Assembly (NCBI GenBank): GCA_003990745.1
Contig: RBNI01001851.1
Span: forward strand, 1-20,651
Source of the DNA: Jimgerdemannia flammicorona
Lineage: Eukaryota; Mucoromycota; Endogonomycetes; Endogonales; Endogonaceae
Length of the DNA: 20,651 nucleotides
Direction of reading: 5' to 3'
Positions 1 to 9,857 of the stretch are shown in pieces (within the stretch, counting starts at the first letter, position 1; every line of letters begins with the position of its first letter). Below the pieces are notes generated by a model. The model did not search any database and was not told the DNA's origin. It saw nothing but the letters and a program-made list of their open reading frames with translations. Position numbers and translations under genes: made by a program.

Positions 1-265
1 GGGGGGGTGGGGGAGAGGGAATAAACGTAGTAGGTTGGTTTGTAGGTTACTACGTTAGTACTATGTCGCTACGCCGGGTCTGTGAAATAATAGAAAAAAA
101 AAGAACGGCTTTCCGATCAAATGTGGTGGGTTGTCAGCGGGCGCAAAAAACACAAACAGAAAGCATAACGTGAAGGAAAGGGAAGGGGTGGAGGCGGCGA
201 TGGTTGGAAGTGCGGGTGGCTATATCCCCTAACTTCCCGTGACATTTCTCATCATGAAGTCATTA
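1..265. other. No gene seen; G-rich window edge
   Basis: The first 20 bases are almost pure G, followed by mixed-composition sequence with ordinary CpG content. I see no convincing reading frame, RNA gene or promoter. The G-rich edge resembles the G run at 2246 and may mark the end of an assembled contig. Confidence 0.4.
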
Positions 266-404
266 CGTTTCAGAAGTCAAGAAGTCATGCATTCTGTCGT
301 ACCATTGCGTTTCAGAAGTCACTGCATTTCATGCATTCTGTCGTACCATTGCGTTTCAGAAGTCACTGCATTTCATGCATTCTGGCGCCCACCGTCGTAC
401 CATG
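266..404. repeat. Minisatellite, three copies of a ~44-bp unit
   Basis: Three head-to-tail copies start at 266, 308 and 352, each beginning with cgtttcagaagtca. The second copy is 44 bp. The first is 42 bp with a changed middle. The third is interrupted near its end by a short insertion (ggcgcccac) before the shared gtcgtaccat. The 72-codon frame that crosses it (239-457) only reflects the repeat and is not treated as a gene. Confidence 0.85.
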
Positions 405-1431
405 ACGTATATACGCTGAAACACGTCCCACCGAAACGCGGCTTTTATGCCAACTAGGCGGGTAAATTTTCACAGAAGGGTAAAGGTGAAAAACAACGAT
501 GGCAACATTTGAAAATGGTACGATGATAGAGCAGCAAGATCGGTATGAAGAAATACCGCAGACAAAAAAATCTGAATTTCAAATCTAATTTCGATTGCTG
601 GCTTATCAGTGCTTAAATAAATGTATTGGAGTTTTATTTTATCATGAATACCGTAGAGCGGTGGAACTTGTGAATTTTCGGAAGGAACGAAGTGTTTCAG
701 ATTCCATGTAGACGATTGCCAAAGCAGAGTATCATCAACAAATGATGAAATGAGAACAAGAATTGGGCCAAGGTAAGAACCAGTTTCCCTTGACGAACAA
801 TTGTACGTAATAAGGGCTTGTTTCCCTGCCGTGTCTGAACGTGTTGCGGTGTTGACGGACAAGACATTTTAACACCACTCGTTCTAGAACCTTTCTTGTG
901 ATGGAATTTTCCGAAGGGTCGTACCGAGGAATGTGAGAACGATACTCATTGAATTCCGTGGTGACGATATTATGTGGTGATAAAAAGGTTGAAGCCGGAT
1001 GCCGTTCCCATTCGTTTGAAATTCGGCCTATCAGTCCCCGTCCTACCCAACATCAATGTGCATGGGAAACGCTTGCCGTTCTAGGAAAGAAACGAACGTT
1101 ATCGAGTATAATAACGGTGGTCGCGTGACGTTGCCACTCACACGTCCTCTCGTCTCTCCGCACTGACCAACACTTCCGCGAGGTCCCACAAGCGACCTGT
1201 TGCTGCATTGATGACATCTCCAAAGTCGCTCCACCGCATCGCACTCGTGAATACCGACATAGGGCCTCACGGGGTGAGAAATAGGGACATGGAGTGAAAT
1301 GCAAACGGGGAACGAGAGGGCTAAGGTACTTTCAGTTATATATATACCCTGTAATTTACTGTGGCAACCCTCTTTGTTTATTCCCGTGACTCACCAATGT
1401 TCAACTATTCCTACGTCTTGATATAGCACGC
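405..1431. other. Intergenic, nothing convincing
   Basis: About 1 kb with several short open frames on both strands (for example 470-862 minus, 1043-1304 minus). None shows a domain, a splice pattern or family-like residues. A TATA-like run (ttatatatatac) lies at about 1336, some 95 bp before the first coding-like ATG at 1432; this is only a weak hint of a promoter. Confidence 0.35.
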
Positions 1432-1812
1432 ATGGCAGCCGACAACATTGCTGAGCGAGTTGCTTAGGATAATGGAGGAGCTTTATCCAACACATTTCGA
1501 CTATTACCACAACCTTATTACCGGATCTCGTTATCACACACTTGATCTGAATTGTAACCTCTATTCCCCACGAGAAGGCAAACTGTGCAAACGACCGGAC
1601 CCGACGGTATTCGTGAGCGCCTTCAACCAGTAGCTAAATTGTGTGAAGTGATGCTCTAGAACAAAGAACTTCGGCCTTCCGCTTCTAATGTCATCTATCT
1701 TGCCTCTCTAAAGACGCTAAGGCCGCCCCGCCCATCTGCATATTCTCTACGGGCATCTGGACCTCCTCTGGGTGCAACAGCGACCGCTCCTAGTTTGGCT
1801 CAAGCTGTCGTA
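1432..1812 (+). pseudogene. Coding-like remnant, unknown protein
   Basis: One plus-strand frame beginning with ATG at 1432 reads MAADNIAERVA and stops. The same frame becomes coding-like again from about 1597 (RERLQPVAKLCEVML, then one TAG, then LRPPRPSAYSLRASGPPL and on to SLAQAV), ending at a good splice-donor match, gtaagt, at about 1811. It may be an upstream exon set of the small spliced gene that follows, with an unrecognised intron near 1465-1590, or a decayed gene. The in-frame TAG at about 1653 favours decay. I recognise no family. The overlapping 61-codon frame at 1448-1633 is an alternative reading that I cannot exclude. Confidence 0.2.
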
Positions 1813-1907
1813 AGTCAGACACTGCATTCGTGTCGAGCCCGAGTTTCACCGGTAAGACATGGGCAGTTTTGGCTTGGTGATGAACACAACCTCTGTTGGT
1901 CCTCGCC

Positions 1908-2243
1908 ATGCTGAACCCTTCCATCCTCCTTCCTTGCACCTCACTTAGTGAACTTGAGGCCCTCCCCCCATGTGCGCTTGGGAGCATTGCGACGGTGCCG
2001 GCGGACGCAGAGAACGTCACTCCAGGGGGAACGCGGCAGATGTCAGAAGCGGATCTGGTATGTCTTCTGTTTTGATTTGTATTGGTGGGCCAGGTCTTCG
2101 AGTTAACAGGTCACAATCTCTCACATCACAGGACCGCCTCCTCGTCTCAATATCGGCCGTTCTCGCTGCCTATAGCAACTATGGCGATGTGGTCGACCAA
2201 CTCGGACGAACCGTGCGTGAGGTACAGACGAGGGTTGTCAGTT

Positions 2244-2245
<2 letters not shown>
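1908..2245 (+). CDS. Hypothetical two-exon small protein (87 aa)
   Basis: Exon 1 is 1908-2057 (ATG, 50 codons) and exon 2 is 2132-2245 (37 codons plus TGA). The 74-nt intron 2058-2131 has a fungal-type donor gtatgt, a possible branch region (gttaac) at about 2102, and acceptor cacatcacag. The splice is in phase 0 and joins QMSEADL to DRLLVSISAVLAAYSNYGD. The C-terminal 40 residues look like an amphipathic helix. No known domain is recognised, and the protein may be the C-terminal part of a longer gene starting near 1432. The stop codon is followed immediately by 33 Gs. Support rests on the intron and the smooth frame, not on homology. Confidence 0.35.

Positions 2246-2278
<33 letters not shown>
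2246..2278. repeat. Poly-G tract, 33 bases
   Basis: An uninterrupted run of 33 Gs begins at the base after the TGA stop at 2243-2245 and is followed by AGTGGAGTG. Such tracts can form G-quadruplexes and mutate in length quickly. The exact count is likely to be unreliable in sequencing. Confidence 0.95.
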
Positions 2279-2279
<1 letters not shown>

Positions 2280-3190
2280 GTGGAGTGATTATATGCGGGG
2301 AGGGTGGGTGTCCGCCGGATGAAACACTATTGCACTCAAATCAAAGAATCTATATAATTTATTCGGTGGCGATCGCAGTTGAATACCAGCCACCACAGTA
2401 TTTCAGGATGGGTGGTAGGAGAAGGGGGGGAGCTGACGACGATGTCGCCTTCGATCCCAATGATGGCGTACGGACTCCTTGGCACGAAGCGCGGACCTTG
2501 TAAGTGAGTACATCTGCAATGGAGGAAGTGCAGCCGCAGGTTCAATCTAATAAAATCGAGCCACACAGCTGGATCGACATCCTGGATCTTGGTGGTAGAA
2601 GGGATGTTGGCGAAAGTGATGTCGCGAAAGGGATCTCGGTAGTTGGCAGGATCTTGGTTAAGGAGATCAGTTGAGGGTTTTCAGTTGTAGGAATCTCAGA
2701 GGGGTCCAATTGATGTTAAACTCGATTATTGCAAGCTGGGGATGTTGGTACAATCCCGTTCTCCTACTCTTTCAATTCAGACACGATCCGGTGGGCAATA
2801 CCCCGCGATATACGTTTTTTTATCCCTTCTTGCGAGATTCGATTGGCCTCTATCTGAATAGTGCTTGACAAAATGTTTCCGTTTGATCAATTCTTTGATA
2901 CGCTTCTTTTGTTGATTGGCCTGCCCTTCCGTTTGCCCCCACGAGCATCCGGGGAAGTTCAGCTTGATTACTTTGATCTAGCATCTATGGCGTGAGTAGA
3001 GCGGGTGCTCCTTGAATTTACTTATACATCTTTGCGATTGCATACACGCAATTATATAACACGGTTACATACGCTATACTTGTGCTACTTTGTTATGCTC
3101 TGTTATGGCGCTAGGTGATTCTTGAGCTGTGCTATCACTCTTTCACACGGCTTAAAAACACTGCGCCACAAATTGACGTCAACTCAAGAC
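2279..3190. other. Intergenic with weak minus-strand coding-like patches
   Basis: No complete gene is visible. On the minus strand two patches read like protein. One lies at about 2970-2800 and has a basic lysine- and arginine-rich stretch (QQKKRIKELIKRKHFVKHYS). The other lies at about 2665-2515 and includes DPANYRDPFRDITFANIPS. They are in different frames, about 140 nt apart, and could be exons of one unrecognised gene or fragments of an old mobile element. The plus-strand 51-codon frame starting at 2519 is the competing reading of the second patch. No function is claimed. Confidence 0.2.
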
Positions 3191-3198
3191 TTATCAAC

Positions 3199-4654
3199 AT
3201 GGCCGTGCAATCCAACAGTGGTCTAACCTCAAGGACGACATCGCTTCCATATGGAAAGACACATCCTACCACGACGCAACCATCGTCTGTCCTGATTGTG
3301 TCGAGCTTGGCGCTTGTCGCGCTGTTCTGGCTGCAAGGTGTGTTTGATTGTGTTTCATGGGTTATGTGGGTCTGTCTCGTATTAATTCATATCATGTGGT
3401 CCCAAATGTGTCCTGTCCTGTATTTAAGGCAATGCTGTACGGAAACATGCAGGAGAGTGTCTCCCAGCGCGTCGTCCTGCACGACATCAACTGTGCAGTG
3501 CTCACCGTCGGCTTCATCTACACCGAATCGATCGTCGACACTACCATCACTATCGCGGTGGACATCTGCCGCGCAGCGAGCTTCTTTCTCCTCCCAAAGC
3601 TCATGGAAATGGTATTGAAGAGTGCCCAAAATTTTCCGACTTTGGTGTCTCCTCTTCTCTCCTCAATGGGGCCGCCGCCGCTATCCCGTGGTGAGGCCAG
3701 CAAGGACCTCTATGCCGTGCTCCTCAAGCCCTTCTACGCTCGCAAGCTCGCCATAGGAGAGTTGGCAAACATCTACAAAGAGGCCATTGAGCTTCTCTAC
3801 ACTGCACCCTGCGCTACTTCCTCCGCCATTTCCGAATACGACCTGCTTCTGTGTGTCGTAGATTGGGTCTGGGCACATGCTGAAGAACCGGGACCCGACG
3901 TTACGAAGCGCCATTGTGTCTTGCGTGATGTTGCCAATATGGTTCCGGGATGCGAAGGCAAAATTCGGTTGGGAAATGAACATTGATGAGACATCTGAAC
4001 CTCACCCTTGTGTGCCCGCATCGCTTGAAGAGCCTCACGGAGGCGATCGACGGGTTTGCGGAGACATCTCCGCACTACATGACCTTTTGTCACCACGCAT
4101 GCAAGAACACCGTGGGGCCAACGGGGCACCCGTCCGGATATCGTGGACTGCAGTGGGATTAATCGAAGGTCGGTTCGCACTTTGTCTTCTCTGATGATGC
4201 AAGGTCATGGAGTTTTCTGTCAGAACGCTGATATCCGCGAGGCAGACGCGCGGATCTCCACCCCAGGGACGACGACTCAGGAGGGGCAGTGCGAATGGGA
4301 CGTAGTGGTCGAACCTGTTGCATCGCCTTATTTCGGTGGGATCAACGAGATCGGGTTGGTAGGAGAGGAGTTCAATGGCTTCAATTCCAACATGGAGAAC
4401 GTCACATCGGCGGGGTATTCCAGTCTTTTACGGCCACTCGGAGGGTGATAGGATCGGGAAAACCCCATGACTATGGCGTTATTCTTCGAAGCGGCGACGT
4501 AATGACTTTGCATCTGGATAAAGGCAAACATACTTGCTCCTTTTCTGTTAATGGAATTAATCACGGAATTGCATGGACCAACCTTCCGGAAAAGGTGCAT
4601 CCTGCCGTGACTTTGAGAGCTGAATCCAAGTATCGGATAAAAGATCGTCATTAA
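3199..4654 (+). pseudogene. BTB-BACK-SPRY gene, frame-broken
   Basis: BTB proteins commonly act as substrate adaptors for cullin-3 ubiquitin ligases, and SPRY domains bind partner proteins. The BTB half starts at about 3219 (WSNLKDDIASIWKD, then SYHDATIVCPD and RAVLAAR), skips about 80 nt holding a TGA, and resumes at 3417 (PVFKAMLYGNM, then VVLHDINCAVLTVGFIYTES). A BACK-like helical region follows to the stop at 3984. Another frame runs from an overlapping ATG at 3986 (LKSLTEAIDGFAETSPHYM) through SHFVFSDDARSWSFLSE. A third carries CEWDVVVEPVASPYFGGINE and SAGYSSLLRPLGG. A fourth, to TAA at 4652, carries the SPRY core (HDYGVILRSGDVMTLHLD, CSFSVNGINHGIAW, VHPAVTL). The BTB break looks like an intron with donor gtgtgt at 3338, but there is no AG before PVF. 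The ATG at 3199 is one frame off the BTB frame. I read this as a recently broken gene; missed introns could explain some breaks. Confidence 0.6.
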
Positions 4655-5115
4655 TTTTGTTTCCTCATCTTTTTGAATACAATCCTCTTTATTTCTTAGT
4701 GGAATAATGCATATTGTAAGAATTTGGATCTATCCTTTTAGGGATTCACTTGAAAGCTGCCATGTTTTAATTTATTTATTTATGTTTTCCGGTTCCCATT
4801 TGTCACCAATTATACTGAACGATGTACAAAAACCCTTCGGCAATTTCTAATTATTTACGTGTCAAGAATTTGCGCCAAAGTCGGAATCGCAATATTCATT
4901 TTACAAATTGTTCCATTTCGAAATGCAGAAAATTCTTGGGCACACGATTCTCGTGCAAATTTCCATCATTGCTGCGGTTTGCACGGGCTTCTTGACCACA
5001 CAGGAGACCAAGCAATACGTCACATGTGCACAAATTGAGATGACGTATGTTCTACATCATAGAGTGATGCTGAATTTCGCATTCGCTGCGCCACGCCCAC
5101 CCCCTTTTCCTCGCA
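4655..5115. other. Intergenic spacer, probable 3' and 5' flanks
   Basis: About 460 bp between the SPRY gene remnant and the intact BTB gene. It is AT-rich in its first half (tttatttatttatg at about 4770) and returns to higher GC towards the BTB start. I see no domain or RNA gene. The 81-codon frame at 4908-5153 overlaps the BTB start in another frame and is not supported. Confidence 0.4.
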
Positions 5116-6018
5116 ATGATTTACGAGCGAAACAAAGACTTCTACTTTCCTGACGGCGATGTCGCCATCGTCTGCCAGTCCACCGTCTTCAAGGTCCACA
5201 GTCTTCTCCTTCGCCTGGCTTCTCAGGCCTTCGACGTCAAGCTCTCCGGGCCCTGGCTCCTTATCGCCTCGACGCCCGTCCTCGACGTAAACGACCAAGA
5301 ATCTCACGCCATCGCCGCCGACATTCGCGACTGCAACTACGACGTTGAATTTGACGATGAGTCCCCAGAGGACGTCCACACACTCCTTTCAACCATCTAT
5401 CCAAACAGAACCCAAGCCTCCGTCGTCACGTGGGAGAACATTGCCGCCGTGCTACGCATGTCTGAACGGTATTTGCTCGAGGCAGCCAGACCAACATGCG
5501 ACGCGTTTCTCCAAGTCGCGTTCCAGCATGACCCACTGCGTACCCTCCTCCTGGCGGACAGGTACCATCTCTCTGGGGCGTACAAGGCCGTCTCCGCGAC
5601 CATCATCGACGCCCTCATGTCCTTCAGAGCAGACCCACTCTTCAAAATGCTTACTCCACAGACTCGCCTCAAGCTGTACGAGCGGCACATCGACGTGGCG
5701 ATTCGCCTACGCGCCCGCGCACTCGAAATAGGGCTGGACACCACGCCCGTCGATTGGGACCCGGAGTTCGGGACGTACACTTGCACTCATGAGTGTCTCG
5801 AGCGCGCGGCTGAGGTGCTACCTGGGGCGCTCATAGTTGAGGAAGGGTCGTTGGTGGATACATATAATAGCGTGGTGCTGATACGCGAGATGCTGAAGGA
5901 GCCGTGTGGGACGATTGTTGGAGATCGGATTGGGAAGTTCATGGAGGAGTTGTGCGGGGGGAAAATGACGGTCCAGTATTTAATGGAGAGGTATGATTGT
6001 TATATTACACTAGAGTAG
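5116..6018 (+). CDS. BTB/POZ domain protein (300 aa), intact
   Basis: This is the best-preserved gene in the window: a single open frame from ATG to TAG. Residues 9-19 (FYFPDGDVAIV) and 22-32 (STVFKVHSLLL) are the start of a BTB domain, in the form common in large Agaricomycete BTB families. Residues 80-96 (DDESPEDVHTLLSTIYP) are the end of the BTB fold. Residues 105-135 (WENIAAVLRMSERYLLEAAR) and the helical part after them match the usual alpha-helical C-terminal half of these proteins. BTB domains dimerise and often recruit cullin-3; the partner here is unknown. Residues 41-75, in the middle of the BTB, are longer and more polar than usual and could hide a small intron. The codons are rich in C at third positions, as in a normally expressed gene. 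No signal peptide or membrane segment is seen. The bases just before ATG (cctcgca) are unremarkable. Confidence 0.85.
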   Translation: MIYERNKDFYFPDGDVAIVCQSTVFKVHSLLLRLASQAFDVKLSGPWLLIASTPVLDVNDQESHAIAADIRDCNYDVEFDDESPEDVHTLLSTIYPNRTQASVVTWENIAAVLRMSERYLLEAARPTCDAFLQVAFQHDPLRTLLLADRYHLSGAYKAVSATIIDALMSFRADPLFKMLTPQTRLKLYERHIDVAIRLRARALEIGLDTTPVDWDPEFGTYTCTHECLERAAEVLPGALIVEEGSLVDTYNSVVLIREMLKEPCGTIVGDRIGKFMEELCGGKMTVQYLMERYDCYITLE

Positions 6019-6904
6019 GATTGCGGACGTTCGTTGAGCTTATGGCGCAGAATCAGTGTTGCCATGCTATAACCGTTGATGCAGTTATTCCAAAATATTT
6101 CTTTATCCTGTTTTACATTTAGTTTGTGCTGCTGGGGGCTGGTGACTGGATTTACGTATATATACTCTCTTGTTGCAACTGCTTTTGTCCATGTACTTAT
6201 TTTGATGTAGTTTGTAGCATTCGTGATTCCCTTTATCGTAGGGTTCAGAAGATGACAATCGTGTATTGCATGAATAAAATGCTTTCCTTGTGCTGTTCAA
6301 TTTGTGTTTCGTCAGAATAAACTTTCAAAGTGGGACCCCATTACAGATTGCGGGAATATCACAGATTCAGCTCGAACAAAAAAAAAAAGCCATACGAGCT
6401 CGTCTTAAATTGAGATATGTGCTGGAGAATTGCATTATCCCTGGATGACATCGGATGAACGTTGTTCATGGTTGCACATAGTTCACCAACTCTGGAGTTC
6501 AGCTTTGGGCCACGTCCAAAGGCCCGTGACGAATTGGCAGCGCACAAATTATGGTCAGTTATCCTCCTTAGCCGGTCTTTCATGTTTTCTCCTAATATCG
6601 TGTGCTGGTTATTTAGACTTGTGTATTGTTTGAGATGGGGAGGGTGTACTGTAGAGCAGAAATCCTAAACATTCTGAATACTTGGCTAACGGTTTATTCA
6701 TTGAAAACGCAATTTGCTCAAGCACTACGCATTGCAAAATAAATCTTATTTTTTGCAAGCTGCAAATTTTAATCAAATTATGCCAATAGATATAGTTGAA
6801 CATATATCATTTTCACAATATATGATATACATATAATAAAATATATAAATATTATTGAGTCTACACCACAATCGACAACGCACGTCTCTACAGCTTAATA
6901 TGGC
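6019..6904. other. Intergenic, AT-rich towards the right
   Basis: About 900 bp without a supported gene. An AATAAA-like motif lies at about 6275 and could serve the BTB gene upstream, although it is 250 bp away. From about 6700 the sequence turns AT-rich. At about 6800-6830 a short imperfect inverted repeat (tatatcat / atgatata) surrounds ttttcacaat. The short frames on both strands show no family resemblance. Confidence 0.35.
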
Positions 6905-7430
6905 CGTTTATTTTGCGAAGCTTAGCCAGATTATCCGTCGTTATCGCTGTTTCCGGGTGCTCGGATCCCTACTCTCCTGAATAGACAGTGCTCGTTGGTA
7001 CAGCTGCTCGGCCTCGTCATATTTGCTCTGGCTTTCGTAGAGAAAGGCCAGATTGCTGTCTTCGGGTGCTCGGTCCCAAGTACAACTGCTCTGCTTTGTC
7101 GTACTTTTCCTGGATTTCGCAAAGATGAGCCAGATTGCTCAGAATTGTTGCTAGGCTTGAGTTCTCCAATCCGAACATTTTCTCCTTGATTGCCAACGAC
7201 CGTTGGTGCTTCGCTGTATTTGCCATAGCTTTCGCCGAGCCTTGCCAGATTACCTATAGTAATTGCCGTCTTCCGGTGCTCGGGTCCCGCCACCTTTTCC
7301 TCAATTGACAGCGCTCGTTGGTACAACTGCTCTGCTTCATCATACTTGCCCTCACCTTCGTAAAGATTAGCCGGGTTGCTCAGAGTTAACGTTGTGTACT
7401 TCTGATATAGATATGGCCATCCTTGCAAAC
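6905..7430 (-). pseudogene. TPR (kinesin-light-chain-like) repeat gene, frameshifted
   Basis: Read leftward, the minus strand encodes a chain of ~42-residue tetratricopeptide repeats. The first is clear (NLYEGEGKYDEAEQLYQRAL, then SIEEKVAGPEHRKTAITIGN). It slips frame to a second (RSLAIKEKMFG, then LATILSNLAHLCEIQEKYDK AEQLY), and a third frame holds NLAFLYESQSKYDEAEQLYQ, RALSIQE and TAITTDNLAKL. These are TPR_10/TPR_12-type repeats, as in fungal NB-ARC/TPR or Sel1-like families, which mediate protein contacts. At least two frameshifts break it. It has no N-terminal effector domain: its upstream side runs directly into the AT-rich transposon region at about 7440. It is probably the truncated, decaying 3' part of a larger gene. 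Confidence 0.7.
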
Positions 7431-7533
7431 TCCTCAGACTGGAAAAATTAGCATCTGTGCCAGCTGATTCTTCTTTTTAACTACAAAAGGGATTGTGGGT
7501 GTAATGAATCATTACTTATATCTACAAGCCTCT

Positions 7534-7592
7534 GGAAATTCTGATGGAAATTTCAATGGAATTCCGATGGAAATTCCTATGGAATTTCTGAC
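7534..7592. repeat. Short tandem repeat at the composition boundary, 5 x 11-12 bp
   Basis: Five consecutive units begin at 7534, 7546, 7558, 7569 and 7581. Each starts ggaa and follows the pattern ggaaattcngat with small changes. It contains the last CpG (about 7565) before the CpG-free region and lies just left of the retrotransposon remains, so it may mark the old insertion edge. Confidence 0.8.
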
Positions 7593-7599
7593 TAGCAGT

Positions 7600-8069
7600 C
7601 ATAGTTACCTAAAGTAGTATAACTGTGTATGGATATACCCAGTGCACCATATTTAGTTATAACCTTCAAATATATATAAATACTCTCTATATTGAGTGTG
7701 TTATAACTTCAGCTCTTCTTTCTCCAAAAAATAAGATTAAAGCAGTATTTTTATCACAGAACCCTCAGATCCAACTTGTTAATAATTCCAAGCCTGATCA
7801 ACTTAGGATATAAGCATGGTACCTCTACTAGTATAAGAATTCAAAAGTGATACCTGGACTCTGCTACAATAGGTAATTGGAACTCAGTGCTTCCTCAAGA
7901 ACTCAGAACTTAGGGCTGATAGTCACTATTGATTATTTATAATATATTAATTCTATCAGTATATAGATTTATAATTTAATAGTAGTGAAAGTTATTTTCC
8001 ATCTATGAGCAATCTCCTTTCAAGAATCTACTATAGATAATCAGAACTAGTCAATATCACCAACATTGT
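7600..8069. other. AT-rich stretch, probable leader or LTR of the plus-strand element
   Basis: No coding similarity is seen. The segment is CpG-free and TpA-rich like the element to its right, so it probably belongs to it (LTR or leader). It has no partner repeat inside the window that would prove an LTR. Confidence 0.3.
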
Positions 8070-9740
8070 TAGCAATAGTCAAGAAGTACCTTTACTCTGG
8101 ATACTCTCCAGACTCAAGCTAAAGAATCTAATAGAATTATTACTAAGTAGACTAAAACTTATACCAGCTAAGAAGAATTTGATAAACTCAACAATGAAAT
8201 CATTCAAAAAATATTCAATACTTTCTTTATACTTAACAAAGAAGCCCCCTATACTTCTGAACTTAGTGAGGAATTCAATAAGCTAGTCAGTAGCCACTTT
8301 TATGAGAAATATATATGAGAATCCATTAAGACTATAAGTAAACATTTTCTGAACCTTCTCTCAAATAATTACTACTACTAAGCCAAGGCCTTTCTGAAAT
8401 ATAAGGGATACTATATCTATCAAAAGAAATTTCACTTCTATTACTGAATTCTCTACATACAAGCAAAAATAATCCAGTAATAAGAACTATAAGCTATTGG
8501 ACCTAGCAAGGCCTCTGCTACATTATCTAGATCTAGGAGAATAATTGAAAAGATATCCAAACCTAACATTGGTAGTCTCAGCACTATTACAGAACTACTA
8601 CTAAGAATATCAAGTCTATCAAAATTACAGCAGATCCAATAGTTACTCTATTAAAACCACTAGTCTACAAACTTACTTATCTCAGAAATATTATAGAAAA
8701 ATCAACTCTAAAACATAATTAACACATCATAATAATAGAAGAAGAACTCCAACCATCTCATCAAATGGACAACAGAGACAGCAGAATGATATCAGCAAAT
8801 AATAAAATAGTAGCATTAACTGATCAAGTAGCCATACTTACTTAAGCCCTTTATCTCAGTATTGAAATAAATAAGTCTACAAAACACCTTGGCCTTACTA
8901 TATTCAAAGACAAAGTAGACTAAGTAATAACATTTATAGAATAAATTGATGCTAATTACCATACTAATAAATAAAATAATAATCAGAAGTCAGATAGTAC
9001 TCTTAATAATAATATATACTATAAGATTAAAGATCTCTATATAACTGCAAGCTCACAAGTAGAGAAGATTACTACATACTTTACAGACACAGCTGCCCAA
9101 TAATAACACAACCTACCAGTATACCCTCTTATCTGAAAATCTATACCAAAGTTAATATAAGTGAAAAAGATAATGATCACTCTAACTATGAAGTCTATCC
9201 AGCTACTATAGATCTAAAGAAGCTAATTATTCAGCAGTTCTGTAGTTCTGCCCACATTGCTAAAGCTAGAACCAAGCTCAAGAACCTACAATTCTATAAT
9301 GATAGAAAAGAAAATCTTGAAGTATTTGCTATAAGACTAGAAATTCTCCTAAAATACTATAGGAGTAGAATAAAACTGACAAGAACAAACTATAAATAGA
9401 ACACAAGCTGCTTACTTCTTTGATATCATCTCTAGATAGTTATCAGAAAAAATCCATAAATCAGAATGACTCTGTAATTACTCATATAAGTAATAGTATC
9501 TAGAATAAACTATTATCAGAGCACTCACTATTCTTATAACTCAAAGATCAAAAGACAATAGAAATGACAATAAAGGAGATAAATAACATTAATTTAAGAT
9601 GAAGTATAAACTCTGAAATAAGTCCTCAAGACTATATAAAGGATTCAAGAAACTATTTAACAAGGAAATAGAAGAACTTATAAAGAAAGGAGTATGCTTT
9701 CATTATAAAAAGAAAGGACATATATCTCATGAATACTCTG
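8070..9740 (+). pseudogene. gag-like polyprotein remnant with CCHC zinc knuckle
   Basis: This would form the structural capsid and nucleocapsid protein of the plus-strand element. From 8094 one frame reads through polar helical sequence (TLDTLQTQAKESNRIITK; EEFDKLNNEIIQKIFNTFF) with TAG/TAA/TGA interruptions. From about 8620 a second frame carries KITADPIVTLLKPLVYKLTY and VALTDQVAILT. A third, around 9160-9390, carries RTKLKNLQFYNDRKENLEVF. The nucleocapsid knuckle at 9695-9736 reads CFHYKKKGHISHEY: the first Cys and the His remain, while the second and third Cys positions are Tyr (TAT, TAC), as expected for G-to-A change. At least three frameshifts add to the point mutations. No capsid family can be named by eye. 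Confidence 0.6.
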
Positions 9741-9857
9741 ATAAGAAGATCAATAAAAATAAAGAACCATTCTTCTCATATACTATCACTATAATAGGAG
9801 ATAATCCCAAAGAAACCTCTGAGAAAATCAAGATTAAGAGATTCTACATTATTATAA

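Noticed and set aside
239..457. 72-codon frame near the left edge
   Set aside because: It is generated by the 44-bp minisatellite; the peptide is repetitive for that reason only.
3387..4180. Minus-strand frames of 61-127 codons opposite the BTB gene
   Set aside because: They are shadows of the plus-strand BTB-BACK coding sequence, which has recognisable domain words.
5020..5786. Several overlapping frames around the intact BTB gene
   Set aside because: They are shadows in other frames of 5116-6018. Only that frame gives BTB motifs.
6800..6835. Short AT-rich palindrome as a terminator or MITE end
   Set aside because: Only about 8 paired bases in very AT-rich DNA; expected by chance.
7625..7813. 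62-codon plus-strand frame just inside the AT-rich block
   Set aside because: No domain words and no continuation. It lies in the probable leader or LTR of the plus-strand element.
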